The notes under the pieces were generated by a model that searched no databases, was not told the origin of the DNA, and saw nothing but the letters and a program-made list of their open reading frames with translations. The position numbers and the translations under genes are program-made. From Rhodospirillales bacterium (lineage in GTDB: Bacteria; Pseudomonadota; Alphaproteobacteria; Rhodospirillales; WMHbin7), in NCBI GenBank assembly GCA_016215555.1, contig JACRJC010000043.1:1-49259 (forward strand): a stretch of 49,259 nucleotides of DNA, in the 5' to 3' direction. Positions within the stretch are counted from its first letter, which is position 1; each line of letters begins with the position of its first letter. This document shows, piece after piece, positions 7,690 to 15,704 of the stretch.

Positions 7690-8604
7690 TTAGGGCACTC
7701 TGCGAACCGCAACCGGCAGGCTAGCGCGCAGCATTTCGGCCAGTTTCAAAAACGCCTCTTTTCTGGGATCGGTCCGCCGCCAGGCCAAATCGATCCGCCG
7801 GCAAGGCGCTGGCTTTCGAAAAGGCCTGACGGCCAATTGCTGGTCGTCCTGGGCTTCCGCCGCCACATAGAGAGCCGGCAACAGGCAAGCGCCAAGGCCG
7901 GAAGCCACCATTTGCCGCAATGTATCCAGGCTGGTGGCCCTGAAATCGGGATGTTCGCTGGCCCCCGCCTCCTGGCACAGGCGCAGGCCAAGATCGCGCA
8001 TGCCGTCGCCCTCGCGCTCGAACAGAACCAAGGACAGGCCCGACAGATCGGCAGGGACCAGTTCTGCCTTGGCGCACAGGGGATGATCGGTCGGCAGGGC
8101 CAGCCAGAGCGGCTCGTCGAACAAGGGGGCTGCCTCCCTCCCCTCGCCGGCCAAAGGGCCCAGCCCCAGGACCAGATCAATCTCGCCACTGGCCAATTCG
8201 GCCAATTGGCGGGACAGGCGTTCTTCGCGCAGATACAGACGCAGTCCCTGATGGCGGGCCTTCAGATCCGGCAGCACATGAGGCAGAAGATAGGGGCCAA
8301 GGGTCGGCGGCACGCCGATGCGCAACAGCCCTTCCAAAGGCGAGGCAAAGACCTTGGCCGCCGATTCCATATCGGTGATCTCGGCCAGAATGGCACGCGC
8401 GCGCTCGACCATGGCCCTTCCGACCGGCGTGAAGACCAAGCGCCGCTTGGTCCGTTCGACCAGGGTAACGCCCAGATGCGCCTCGAGCCCCTGGATTTGG
8501 GCGCTCAGGGCCGGTTGGGTGACGTGCAGGCGCTCGGCGGCCTTGCGGAAATGCTCGGTTTCAGCAAGGGCGGCCAGGGCTCGCAGATGGCGCAGCGACA
8601 ACAT
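7690..8604 (-). CDS. LysR-type regulator, OxyR-like but lacking the peroxidatic cysteine
   Basis: 304 residues. The N-terminal winged HTH (LRHLRALAALAETEHFRKAA, TQPALSAQI) and effector domain resemble OxyR closely, including FRATSLDTLRQMV and LLPALYV. In OxyR the peroxide-sensing Cys199 lies in a GHCLRD motif with partner Cys208. Here the corresponding stretch reads GDGMRD, with Gly201 at the Cys199 position, while Cys210 matches Cys208. Direct disulfide-based peroxide sensing is therefore unlikely. The ATG at 8604 begins the family-typical N-terminus; a GTG at 8631 would add nine residues. It diverges from the rpoH-like gene (start 8718) across about 110 bases, the usual position for a LysR regulator of its neighbour. 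Its target is unknown. Confidence 0.85.
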   Translation of the reverse strand: MLSLRHLRALAALAETEHFRKAAERLHVTQPALSAQIQGLEAHLGVTLVERTKRRLVFTPVGRAMVERARAILAEITDMESAAKVFASPLEGLLRIGVPPTLGPYLLPHVLPDLKARHQGLRLYLREERLSRQLAELASGEIDLVLGLGPLAGEGREAAPLFDEPLWLALPTDHPLCAKAELVPADLSGLSLVLFEREGDGMRDLGLRLCQEAGASEHPDFRATSLDTLRQMVASGLGACLLPALYVAAEAQDDQQLAVRPFRKPAPCRRIDLAWRRTDPRKEAFLKLAEMLRASLPVAVRRVP

Positions 8605-8717
8605 GGATAAGTAATAACTTTTTCTTATCACTGATGCAATTTAAATCAATTGGACGGATTAGTTCCCAAGGGCCATTCTATCGCCATCCCCACAAGGGAC
8701 GTATGATGGAGACCGAC

Positions 8718-9554
8718 ATGGCACAGATCTACCCGAATTCGCTGACGGCCGAAGAAGAAGTCATCCTGTCGCGCCGCTGGCTTACCCAGCGCGATCCCAA
8801 GGCCGCCGAGCGCATCGTCAAGGCCTTCCAACCCCTGGTCCGGGCCCAGGCTCGCCGCTTCCTCAATCAAGCTCTGCTGTTCGATGATCTGGTCGGCGAG
8901 GGCAATCTGGGTCTGATGCGGGCCCTGGACAAATTCGACCCCGAGCGCGGCGTGCGTTTCGCCACCTACGCCACCTGGTGGGTGCGGGCGGCTCTGCTGG
9001 ACCATGTGCTCAAGAATTTCTCGGCCCTGTCCATCTCGGCCAGCGAAGTTCACAAGCGCCTCTTCTTCAAGCTGGCCGGCATCAAGGCCGAACTGATGCC
9101 GGGACGTTCGGGCCCCCTGCCCCGCGAACTGGCGCTGGAAGCGGCACGTCGCCTTGATGTGCCGCTGGAGACGCTGGAAGAAGTCGATATGCTGCTGTCG
9201 CGCCCGGTACGCTCGCTCGACGCCCCGGTCAGCAATGATGAGGACGCGACCAGCCTGGGCGACTTGATGGTCGATCCCGGACTCGATCCCGAGGAATTGG
9301 CCATGAACAGCCAGGAGTCCCTGCAACGGCGTGAATTACTGAAGGACGCGCTGGCGGCCCTCTCCGAGCGCGAACGCCATATCGTGGCCGGCCGTCACTT
9401 GAGCGACAGTCCGCAAAAGCTGGAGGCCTTCGCCCGATTCTATGGAATTTCGCGCGAGCGCGTGCGCCAAATCGAAAACGCGGCCCTGGCCAAGTTGAAG
9501 AAGCTGATTGTCGCCGCCTCCCGCAAGCGCCCCGAGGCGCTGCCCGCGACCTGA
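8718..9554 (+). CDS. rpoH: RNA polymerase sigma-32 type factor
   Basis: 278 residues. Region 2 carries DLVGEGNLGLMRALDKF and RFATYATWWVRAAL, the RpoH box appears as HKRLFFKL (residues 112-119), and region 4.2 ends in YGISRERVRQIEN. This identifies a heat-shock-type sigma factor that directs RNA polymerase to chaperone and protease promoters. Alphaproteobacteria often carry several RpoH paralogues, so this may be a secondary, stress-specialised one. The start is ATG 8718, preceded by GGAG with a 6-base spacer; ATGs at 8703/8706 are alternatives with AGGGA upstream. The divergent OxyR-like regulator is a candidate controller. A clear terminator follows. Confidence 0.88.
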   Translation: MAQIYPNSLTAEEEVILSRRWLTQRDPKAAERIVKAFQPLVRAQARRFLNQALLFDDLVGEGNLGLMRALDKFDPERGVRFATYATWWVRAALLDHVLKNFSALSISASEVHKRLFFKLAGIKAELMPGRSGPLPRELALEAARRLDVPLETLEEVDMLLSRPVRSLDAPVSNDEDATSLGDLMVDPGLDPEELAMNSQESLQRRELLKDALAALSERERHIVAGRHLSDSPQKLEAFARFYGISRERVRQIENAALAKLKKLIVAASRKRPEALPAT

Positions 9555-9585
9555 CGAAACGACGCAATTACCCCCTCAACCTTGC

Positions 9586-9617
9586 GGGCGGCAGGCAACT
9601 GCCGCCCGAATTTTATT
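9586..9617 (+). terminator. Rho-independent terminator after rpoH
   Basis: A 9-bp stem GGGCGGCAG/CTGCCGCCC with a GCAA loop (9586-9607) is followed by GAATTTTATT. It lies about 30 bases after the rpoH stop and before the convergent regulator gene. Confidence 0.85.
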
Positions 9618-9622
9618 CCTTG

Positions 9623-10990
9623 TCATTCCCCCAATCCGAATTTCTGGATCAGACGGTAGGTGTTGCGTTCGCTGATTCCCAAGGCTCTGGCCACGCGCGC
9701 CCGATGGCCGGAATGGCGAGTCAGAAGATCGACCAGATAGGCCTTCTTGACATCCTCGAGACTGGGCTCCTGGCCCAACGGCAGAAAAAAACCGTTGGCC
9801 GTTGGCGGAAGCGGCAAGCAAACACCCGGGGTCAGATCGCTGGGCAGAGCCAGATGATGCTCGTCGATGCTGGAAGAATTGCCCGACAGGATGATCGCCC
9901 GCTCGACCACGTTCTTCAGTTCGCGGATGTTGCCGGGCCAGGAATAGGCTTCAAGCCTTGCCAGCGCCGCCGGGGTCAGCGTTTTCTCGACCCGGCGCGA
10001 GAAATCATGGTTGCGAATGAAATGGCTGGCCAAGGCCTGGATATCGCCTGAGCGTTCCTTCAGGGGCGGCACGGTGATGACGAAGGCATTCAGGCGGTAA
10101 TAGAGGTCGGGGCGGAACTGGCCCGACCCCGCCATCTGCGCCAGATCGCGGTTGGTGGCGGCCACGATGCGCACATTGGCCACATGGTCCTTATTGCCAC
10201 CGACGCGCCGGAAACGCCCACTCTCCAGCACCCGCAACAGCTTGGCCTGCACGGCGCCCTCGATCTCGCCGATTTCGTCGAGGAACAAGGTACCTTCGAT
10301 GGCGCCCTCGATCAGGCCTTTCTTCTGGCGGTCGGCGCTGGTGAACGATCCCTTCTCGTGTCCGAACAATTCGGACTCGAAGAGGTGCTTTTGCAGCGTG
10401 CAGCAATCGACGGCGACGAAATTGCGTTTGGCCCGGGCGGAACGCTCATGTATGGCGTTGGCCACCAATTCCTTGCCGACGCCGCTTTCGCCCTGGATCA
10501 GCACCGTCATGTCGCTTTGCGCGACGGCGTCGATCAGCCGGTTCACTTCCAACAAGGCCTTTGAAACGCCGATCATCTGGGCTTGCGGCGCCATGCGGCT
10601 TTTCAAGAACTGATGTTCGCGCCGGATCGCCGCGTTCTCGAGGGCGCGCTTGACCACCACTTCCAACTCGTCGAGATTGACCGGCTTGACCAGATATTCG
10701 GCCGCTCCGTATTTCATGGCCCGGACGGCGCTTTCGACCGAGGCATAGGCGGTCAGCATGACGACCGGAAACTGGCTACCGACGCGCTGCAGCATTTCGA
10801 TGCCGTCGGCGTCGGGCAGCCGGCAATCGAGAATCATCAAGTCGGGCTCGTTCTCTTCGATGAAGGCCTCGGCCTCGCTCCAGCGATGGCGGCCCGCCAC
10901 TTCGTAGCCGAAGCGCTCGAGCTGATCGACCAACAGCCGGTTTAGAACCTTATCGTCCTCGATGACCAGAAGTCGCTGCTTGACCGCCAT
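9623..10990 (-). CDS. NtrC-family response regulator with variant GAFTGA loop
   Basis: 455 residues. A receiver domain (1-120; phospho-acceptor Asp55 in LMILDCRLPD, Lys102 in YLVKP) is followed by an AAA+ domain with Walker A GESGVGKE (167-174), Walker B TLFLDEIGE, and a C-terminal Fis-type helix-turn-helix (ARVARALGISERNTYRLIQ). This is the layout of sigma-54 enhancer-binding regulators. The sigma-54-contacting loop, normally GAFTGA, reads GSFTSA (214-219): the key Phe and Thr are kept but the second Gly is Ser. It is encoded 19 bases downstream of its kinase, so the two form a two-component pair. Target genes are not evident; TorD and hemerythrin genes lie upstream in the same direction. 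Confidence 0.9.
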   Translation of the reverse strand: MAVKQRLLVIEDDKVLNRLLVDQLERFGYEVAGRHRWSEAEAFIEENEPDLMILDCRLPDADGIEMLQRVGSQFPVVMLTAYASVESAVRAMKYGAAEYLVKPVNLDELEVVVKRALENAAIRREHQFLKSRMAPQAQMIGVSKALLEVNRLIDAVAQSDMTVLIQGESGVGKELVANAIHERSARAKRNFVAVDCCTLQKHLFESELFGHEKGSFTSADRQKKGLIEGAIEGTLFLDEIGEIEGAVQAKLLRVLESGRFRRVGGNKDHVANVRIVAATNRDLAQMAGSGQFRPDLYYRLNAFVITVPPLKERSGDIQALASHFIRNHDFSRRVEKTLTPAALARLEAYSWPGNIRELKNVVERAIILSGNSSSIDEHHLALPSDLTPGVCLPLPPTANGFFLPLGQEPSLEDVKKAYLVDLLTRHSGHRARVARALGISERNTYRLIQKFGLGE

Positions 10991-11009
10991 CTTCGCCCAC
11001 GCTCCCCGA

Positions 11010-12326
11010 TTAGATAATCCCCGGCCTGGGCAGCCGGACGATGAATTTGGCCCCTTCGCCGGGGCGGCTGACGACGTCGATGGCGCCGCCCGAACCTTCG
11101 ACGATGCCCTTGCAGATGGTCAGCCCGATGCCCGATCCCTGAACGCCGTCGGCTCTGGAAGTAAAGAAGGGCTGGAAGATGCGGCCGACCATCTCGGGCT
11201 TGATGCCGATCCCGGTGTCGGCCACCTCGATATCGACCCAGCGCTCGTCGGCGCTGGCGGCGACGGTCAGTTTTCCCCCCTTGGGCATGGCGTGAAAGGC
11301 GTTCTGCATCAGATTCAGCATGACCATCCTGAAATCGCCATCGGTCGCCATGACCGACAATTCCTTGGCCGGCAGATTGAGGACGATGTCGATCTTCGAT
11401 TTCTCGGCCTCGAAGGACAGTAGCGATACCGTCTCCTCAATCGCCGTGCGCACGGGCACGATCTGCATCTGGCCGCTTTGGTTGACCGACAGTTTCAGCA
11501 GTCTGGTCGTGACGTCGATGCATTTGTCGATCTGGCTATCGACCAGTTTCAGGTAATCCATCAGACTGTCGATGTTCACCCGCCCTTCCTCGCCCTGCTT
11601 GATCAGACTTTGCAAGGCCAGGCGTACCGATGCCAGCGGGTTGCGGATTTCATGAGCCACGCCGGCCGCCAACTGACCGATGGCCGACAATTTCTGTTCA
11701 TGCGAAAAGCGGATGTCGCTGGCCAGATCGCGGATCGATTCGACGACCAGCAAGCGCCCGTCCGGCGTGGTCAGGGGGGCGGCATGCACTTCGACCTGAT
11801 GTTCGGCCCCGTCCTTGAGGTGGATGGCCTGCACGGTTTTCACCGGCTCGCCCCGGACGGTGATTTCATGCAGAGGGCAGGTAATCAGCGTCGGCGCGCA
11901 AGGTTCGGTGCGGCGGTGGCTGGAGGCATAGCAGGGCCTGCCCAGCGTCTGCTCGCGTTCGACTCCCAGCATCCGGCAATAGGCCCGGTTGGCCATCAGA
12001 ATGGTTCCATCGGCGGCCAGAACGCGCAAGCCGTCGGGATCGGCATCGATCAGGGACTGCAGAAACGTCTCATGCTCTTTCAGCTTGTCGAGCGACGATT
12101 GCAAGTGACTGGCCATGGCGTCGAAGGACTGGCCCAGACGATCAAGACCACCCGACCCAACCAGATTCGACCGCGCGCCGAGATTCCCGGAAAGAATATC
12201 CTGACTGGCGGCGATGATGACGTCGGCGGGTTTCAAAAGGCGGCGGCAGACGACGCGCCAGAAGGACAGCGAGGCCAGAATGGCGCCCAGGGCGACGCCC
12301 AAAAGAAAGGGCCAGAGATCCGACAT
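11010..12326 (-). CDS. PAS-containing sensor histidine kinase
   Basis: 438 residues: one N-terminal membrane helix (about 5-25), a HAMP-like linker, a PAS domain (about 85-200), HisKA with phospho-acceptor His225 in GVAHEIRNP, and HATPase_c with N-box LMQNAFHAMP, DTGIGI and GSGIGLTI. There is no periplasmic domain, so the signal is probably read by the cytosolic PAS domain. That domain carries a CY-x4-H-x5-C-x6-C set (Cys132, His137, Cys143, Cys150), a pattern seen in other PAS kinases and suggestive of metal or redox sensing. It is cotranscribed with the downstream NtrC-type regulator (gap 19 bases). Confidence 0.9.
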   Translation of the reverse strand: MSDLWPFLLGVALGAILASLSFWRVVCRRLLKPADVIIAASQDILSGNLGARSNLVGSGGLDRLGQSFDAMASHLQSSLDKLKEHETFLQSLIDADPDGLRVLAADGTILMANRAYCRMLGVEREQTLGRPCYASSHRRTEPCAPTLITCPLHEITVRGEPVKTVQAIHLKDGAEHQVEVHAAPLTTPDGRLLVVESIRDLASDIRFSHEQKLSAIGQLAAGVAHEIRNPLASVRLALQSLIKQGEEGRVNIDSLMDYLKLVDSQIDKCIDVTTRLLKLSVNQSGQMQIVPVRTAIEETVSLLSFEAEKSKIDIVLNLPAKELSVMATDGDFRMVMLNLMQNAFHAMPKGGKLTVAASADERWVDIEVADTGIGIKPEMVGRIFQPFFTSRADGVQGSGIGLTICKGIVEGSGGAIDVVSRPGEGAKFIVRLPRPGII

Positions 12327-12355
12327 TGCGTCAATTCCTTGAAACGACCGATAGT

Positions 12356-13009
12356 TTAGGCCGGAACTGACAAAATGTCACCTTGAACTTGCTGAAGCCG
12401 ATCATCGAGAACACGCAAATAAATACCCAGCAAACCCGCCAGTCCGCGATAAAAGGGCGTGGCGCTGACCCTGGACCATTCTTGCAGGAAATCCGGCACC
12501 CAGGGCCGCAGATGAGTCTCTAGAAAAAGCCGGCTTTCGGCCAGGACGGTTCCGTCATCAATGACCGGCGCATCGAAGAGATGGGCCATAAACCCCAATT
12601 CAAAAGCCAGGCTGTCGAGGGGGCTGTGCGAACGACCATTCAGGCGGTAATCGAAACGATCATACCAAGCCGCGACCAAGGTACTTCTGTCGTCGCCGAC
12701 CCAATGGCTTTCCGTGGCAAACCCCGACCGGCCGTGGTTTAAAAAGATGGCTTGATAATCTGCCGACAAGGCTTCGCGGCCTTCGCGGAAGGCGATCGGA
12801 GGCAGGTCGGCGATGGCTTGCGACAGGGCGGCGATGGCGCTTTCGGCATTTTGCCCGCACAAGTCGAGGCCCAAGCCCCGAGGATAGCGGCTCATGCGCA
12901 TCCATTCGATCAACGGGCGATCCGGCTCGCCGCTCGTCAATCTCGAGAACAAGGCCAAATCGCCAGCCATGGCGACGCGAAATGCGGCGAGGTCTGCCGG
13001 CTCAACCAA
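12356..13009 (-). CDS. TorD/DmsD-family molybdoenzyme chaperone
   Basis: About 217 residues, all-helical in appearance, with TorD-family features: an N-terminal DLALFSRLTSGEPD, a central LSADYQAIFLNHG and YDRFDYRLNG, then LAFELGFMAHLFD and FLETHLRPWVPDFLQEW. These chaperones bind the twin-arginine signal of molybdenum-cofactor reductases before export. The start is uncertain. The frame stays open to 13168, but that extension is unlike the family; the TTG at 13009 has GGAG 7 bases upstream, and an ATG at 12970 is another option. No molybdoenzyme is encoded in this window, so its client must be elsewhere. It is 29 bases upstream of the kinase gene on the same strand, suggesting a shared operon. 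Confidence 0.78.
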   Translation of the reverse strand: MVEPADLAAFRVAMAGDLALFSRLTSGEPDRPLIEWMRMSRYPRGLGLDLCGQNAESAIAALSQAIADLPPIAFREGREALSADYQAIFLNHGRSGFATESHWVGDDRSTLVAAWYDRFDYRLNGRSHSPLDSLAFELGFMAHLFDAPVIDDGTVLAESRLFLETHLRPWVPDFLQEWSRVSATPFYRGLAGLLGIYLRVLDDRLQQVQGDILSVPA

Positions 13010-13395
13010 AGCACGTCTCCAAATTCTCGAGCCTTCCGGCGCTGACGCGGAACGCCACGAAGCCCAAGGACCAACGGGTCGTGACATCCCGTCGCCCAAA
13101 ACTTCATGGCGTCCCGCGTTCGGTCGCGAATCAAAGCTCGCCCCGAATCCCCCAACCAGGCCCATCATCGAACCGTCAGCGCATGCCGCTGGCCGTTCTT
13201 TCCCTCATTGGAGGCCACGGACCCCGATGCCAATGACCTCAGACACAATAGGATCAGCAAACGCCATGCCAGCACTGGCTAATTGAAATTATCCATATTT
13301 GTCAGAAAGGTAGAAGAATCGACGCCAATCGACGTCCTGTCATCATGGCAGGAATCCACGTCCGCCCGGAAATGTTCTGCCATTTTGTCCGGAAG
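13010..13395. other. Intergenic interval with no recognised gene
   Basis: About 385 bases between the hemerythrin stop and the TorD start. Reading frames here are extensions or shadows of neighbours. I see no terminator or tRNA. It should contain the TorD-kinase-regulator promoter. Confidence 0.5.
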
Positions 13396-13818
13396 TTACG
13401 GATTGGCCTTGGCCACACCCTTGGCGATGAAGAAATCCCGGAAGGCCATATCGACGTCCAAGATGTGGAAATATAGCCAAAAATGCAGGAAGGCCAGCAG
13501 CTCGTTGCCGATGGCCGATCCCTCGCCTGATTCGTAGCGGTTTCGGATGTCGTACACTTTGGCCTTCAGGGAATCATGTTCGGCCTTGTGAGCCGACGTT
13601 TCGGGATAACCGTACTGGTCCATCAGCGCTTCCTCGCGCTTGAAATGATAGTCGGTGTATTCGATCAGTACCTCCAGCACCGGACCGATGGCGGTTTCGC
13701 CCTTACCCGAGGCGAAGGCGTCATGCAATTGGCTGATCAGATCGGCAAGTATGCGGTGCTCCCGATCAACGTCATCGATGCCGGTATCGAACTTATCTTG
13801 CCAGGTGAAATAGGACAC
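13396..13818 (-). CDS. Bacteriohemerythrin
   Basis: 140 residues with the complete diiron ligand set of the family: His21 (DREH), His58 and Glu62 (YHFKREE), His77 and His81 (HKAEH), His118 and Asp123 (HILDVD). Bacteriohemerythrins bind O2 reversibly in the cytosol and serve oxygen delivery, storage or sensing; they are numerous in magnetotactic and other microaerophilic Rhodospirillales. No other domain is attached. It stands alone, upstream of the TorD-kinase-regulator group on the same strand but with a 386-base gap, so it probably has its own promoter. Confidence 0.93.
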   Translation of the reverse strand: MSYFTWQDKFDTGIDDVDREHRILADLISQLHDAFASGKGETAIGPVLEVLIEYTDYHFKREEALMDQYGYPETSAHKAEHDSLKAKVYDIRNRYESGEGSAIGNELLAFLHFWLYFHILDVDMAFRDFFIAKGVAKANP

Positions 13819-13883
13819 AGCGATTTTCGCCTTGCATTTTATGTCTGATCAATAGGTTAACGGTCCTTGCCGGCAAGAGCAAG

Positions 13884-14300
13884 TCATCTAGGCGGAATTG
13901 AATAGGTTCCCGTGGCATGGGCGACCAGCTCATCGTCGCCCTCGGAAAGCAAACTGACCTCCATGACCGCCAGACGCTTGCCCAGCTTGATGCTGCTGCC
14001 CAGGGCGATGATGTCGGTATTGGCGGGTTTCCTTAGGAAATTGACGTTGAAGTTGGTGGTGACGGCCAGGGCGACGCGCCCGATCTGGCTCAGGACGACG
14101 CCATACATGCAAGCATCGGCCAGCGCCATCAGGGCGGGGCCGGCAATGGTGCCGCCGGGGCGGATCAGATCGGGACTGTAGACCATGCGCATGCGGCACG
14201 AGCCGGGGCCGATTTCCTCGGCCTTCATGTTGAACATCTCAACCAAGGGCAGTTCTGAATCGAGCAGGGCCTGAAAGTCATCAAGGGCAATCCGGGTCAT
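13884..14300 (-). CDS. PaaI-type hotdog thioesterase
   Basis: 138 residues of the PaaI/YigI hotdog-fold family: RPGGTIAGPALMALADACMY (helix with the conserved acidic residue), VALAVTTNFNVNFLRKP and GKRLAVMEVSLLSEGDD. Such enzymes hydrolyse acyl- or aryl-CoA thioesters. It is divergent from an enoyl-CoA hydratase-like gene (start 14406), so the two may act on related CoA esters. The substrate cannot be predicted from sequence. Confidence 0.85.
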   Translation of the reverse strand: MTRIALDDFQALLDSELPLVEMFNMKAEEIGPGSCRMRMVYSPDLIRPGGTIAGPALMALADACMYGVVLSQIGRVALAVTTNFNVNFLRKPANTDIIALGSSIKLGKRLAVMEVSLLSEGDDELVAHATGTYSIPPR

Positions 14301-14405
14301 GAGTCACCTTTCATTAATCCGACTGCCTAACAATTGCGCCTTGAAGCCCGGCTTCGCAAGGGGCACATTGTTGCAAACGACATCATTCGCTGGGAAAGAA
14401 CCGTC

Positions 14406-15188
14406 ATGACCGAAGCTCCCCTCCTGCTGCGCGAAGACAAGGATGGCGTCGTCCATTTGACGCTGAACCGCCCCGAGGCCCGCAACGCCCTGTCCCTGGG
14501 ACTGATCGCCGCCCTGCAGGCGGAACTGGACGCCATCGCCAAGGACAAATCGGTGCGCGTGGTGGTGATCGGCGCCAACGGCCCCGCCTATTGCGCCGGC
14601 CACGATCTGAAGGAAGTGCGCGCCAATCCCTCTCCCGAGGCCTATCAGGACTTGTTCGACCGTTGCTCCCAGGTCATGCTGTCGGTCGTGCGCCTGCCCC
14701 AGCCGGTCATCGCCCGCGTGCATGCCATGGCCACCGCCGCCGGCTGCCAGTTGGTGGCCTCCTGCGATCTGGCCGTCGCCGTCGATCACGCCCGCTTCGC
14801 CACCCCGGGCGTCAATATCGGCCTGTTCTGCTCGACCCCGATGGTGGCCCTGTCGCGCAACGTGCCCCGCAAGCAGGCCATGGAAATGCTGCTGACCGGA
14901 ACCCCGGTTTCGGCCCAGCAGGCCCTGTCCATGGGCCTGATCAACCGCGTGGTGCAAGAAGACCGGCTGGACGCCGCCATCGACGAACTGGTCCAGTCGA
15001 TCAAGGCCAAATCGCCCTCGACGCTGGCCATCGGCAAGGAAGCCTTCTACCGGCAGATCGACATGGATTACGACGGCGCCTATGCCTATGCCGGCCAGGT
15101 GATGGTGCGCAATCTGCAAACCCATGACGCCTGCGAGGGGATCGACGCCTTCATCGCCAAGCGCAAGCCGGTTTGGCGGGGTTGCTGA
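14406..15188 (+). CDS. Crotonase-family protein (ECHDC3-like) without canonical catalytic glutamates
   Basis: 260 residues with a complete crotonase fold: HLTLNRPEARNALS, the oxyanion-hole segment AYCAGHDL, AAGCQLVASCDLAVA and FATPGVNIGLFCSTP. In classical enoyl-CoA hydratase the two catalytic glutamates lie in GGGCE and the PE motif; here the positions hold Gln115 and Gly135. The same pattern occurs in the ECHDC3 group, so this is probably not an ordinary hydratase and its reaction is uncertain. The ATG at 14406 is chosen because it begins the conserved N-terminus; the longer frame from 14334 covers only intergenic sequence. Confidence 0.87.
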   Translation: MTEAPLLLREDKDGVVHLTLNRPEARNALSLGLIAALQAELDAIAKDKSVRVVVIGANGPAYCAGHDLKEVRANPSPEAYQDLFDRCSQVMLSVVRLPQPVIARVHAMATAAGCQLVASCDLAVAVDHARFATPGVNIGLFCSTPMVALSRNVPRKQAMEMLLTGTPVSAQQALSMGLINRVVQEDRLDAAIDELVQSIKAKSPSTLAIGKEAFYRQIDMDYDGAYAYAGQVMVRNLQTHDACEGIDAFIAKRKPVWRGC

Positions 15189-15391
15189 CGAAAAGTGCCG
15201 GATAGAGAACTGACCTAAACAAAATTTGTTTTGCCGTCACTTCGTTGCGATCCTTCTTTTAGCCTTGATAATCCATAATAACTTGACATTATCCGGGGCA
15301 AGTCGTCTCATAGGAGCATAAAATACGTGACCGGCCTGTAATGGCGCGGTGTCACGCGCCGGCAACAATCGATTGAGAGGGAGTTTTCACT
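15189..15391. promoter_or_regulatory. Intergenic region with possible promoter for the STAS module
   Basis: It holds a TTGACA box (15283-15288) with TCTCAT 17 bases downstream, a plausible but weak -10. Just upstream is GATAAT/ATTATC, an inverted repeat overlapping the -35 region. A further palindrome, ACAAAATTTGT, lies near 15219-15229. GGGAG precedes the STAS start by 8 bases. Confidence 0.35.
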
Positions 15392-15697
15392 ATGGAACAT
15401 TCCGTCCGGCCAATTTCCGATGGCAAGGAGGTCGTGTTGACCGGTCGTTTGACCTTCGCGGATCACAATGGCTTCAGGTCGATCATCGCCATGTTCCAGG
15501 AGCCCGGCAGCAGGCGGTTCGTGCTTGACCTGTCGGCGGTCGAATTCATCGATTCGGCGGCGCTGGGCATGGTCTTGCTGGCCCGCGACACGGCCATCAG
15601 CAAGGGCATCAGCCTGATTCTGAAAGGCGCCAAGGGCCAAGTGCGGCGCATCATGGAGGTGGCGAAGTTCAACAAGCTCTTCGCCATGGAGGATTGA
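15392..15697 (+). CDS. STAS-domain anti-sigma factor antagonist (SpoIIAA/RsbV-like)
   Basis: 101 residues, a single STAS domain. The phosphorylation segment FIDSAALGMVLLA contains the conserved D-S motif whose serine is phosphorylated by the partner kinase in SpoIIAA/RsbV. It is the first gene of a three-gene module with an anti-sigma-type ATPase and a PP2C phosphatase, spaced 7 bases and then overlapping by 4. Family knowledge: the unphosphorylated form binds the ATPase and releases that protein's target. No sigma factor gene is adjacent, so the output is unknown. Confidence 0.9.
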   Translation: MEHSVRPISDGKEVVLTGRLTFADHNGFRSIIAMFQEPGSRRFVLDLSAVEFIDSAALGMVLLARDTAISKGISLILKGAKGQVRRIMEVAKFNKLFAMED

Positions 15698-15704
15698 TCC
15701 CAGC

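Noticed and set aside
13010-13168. N-terminal extension of the TorD-like gene to 13168
   Set aside because: The extra 53 residues do not resemble the family and no ribosome site supports that start.
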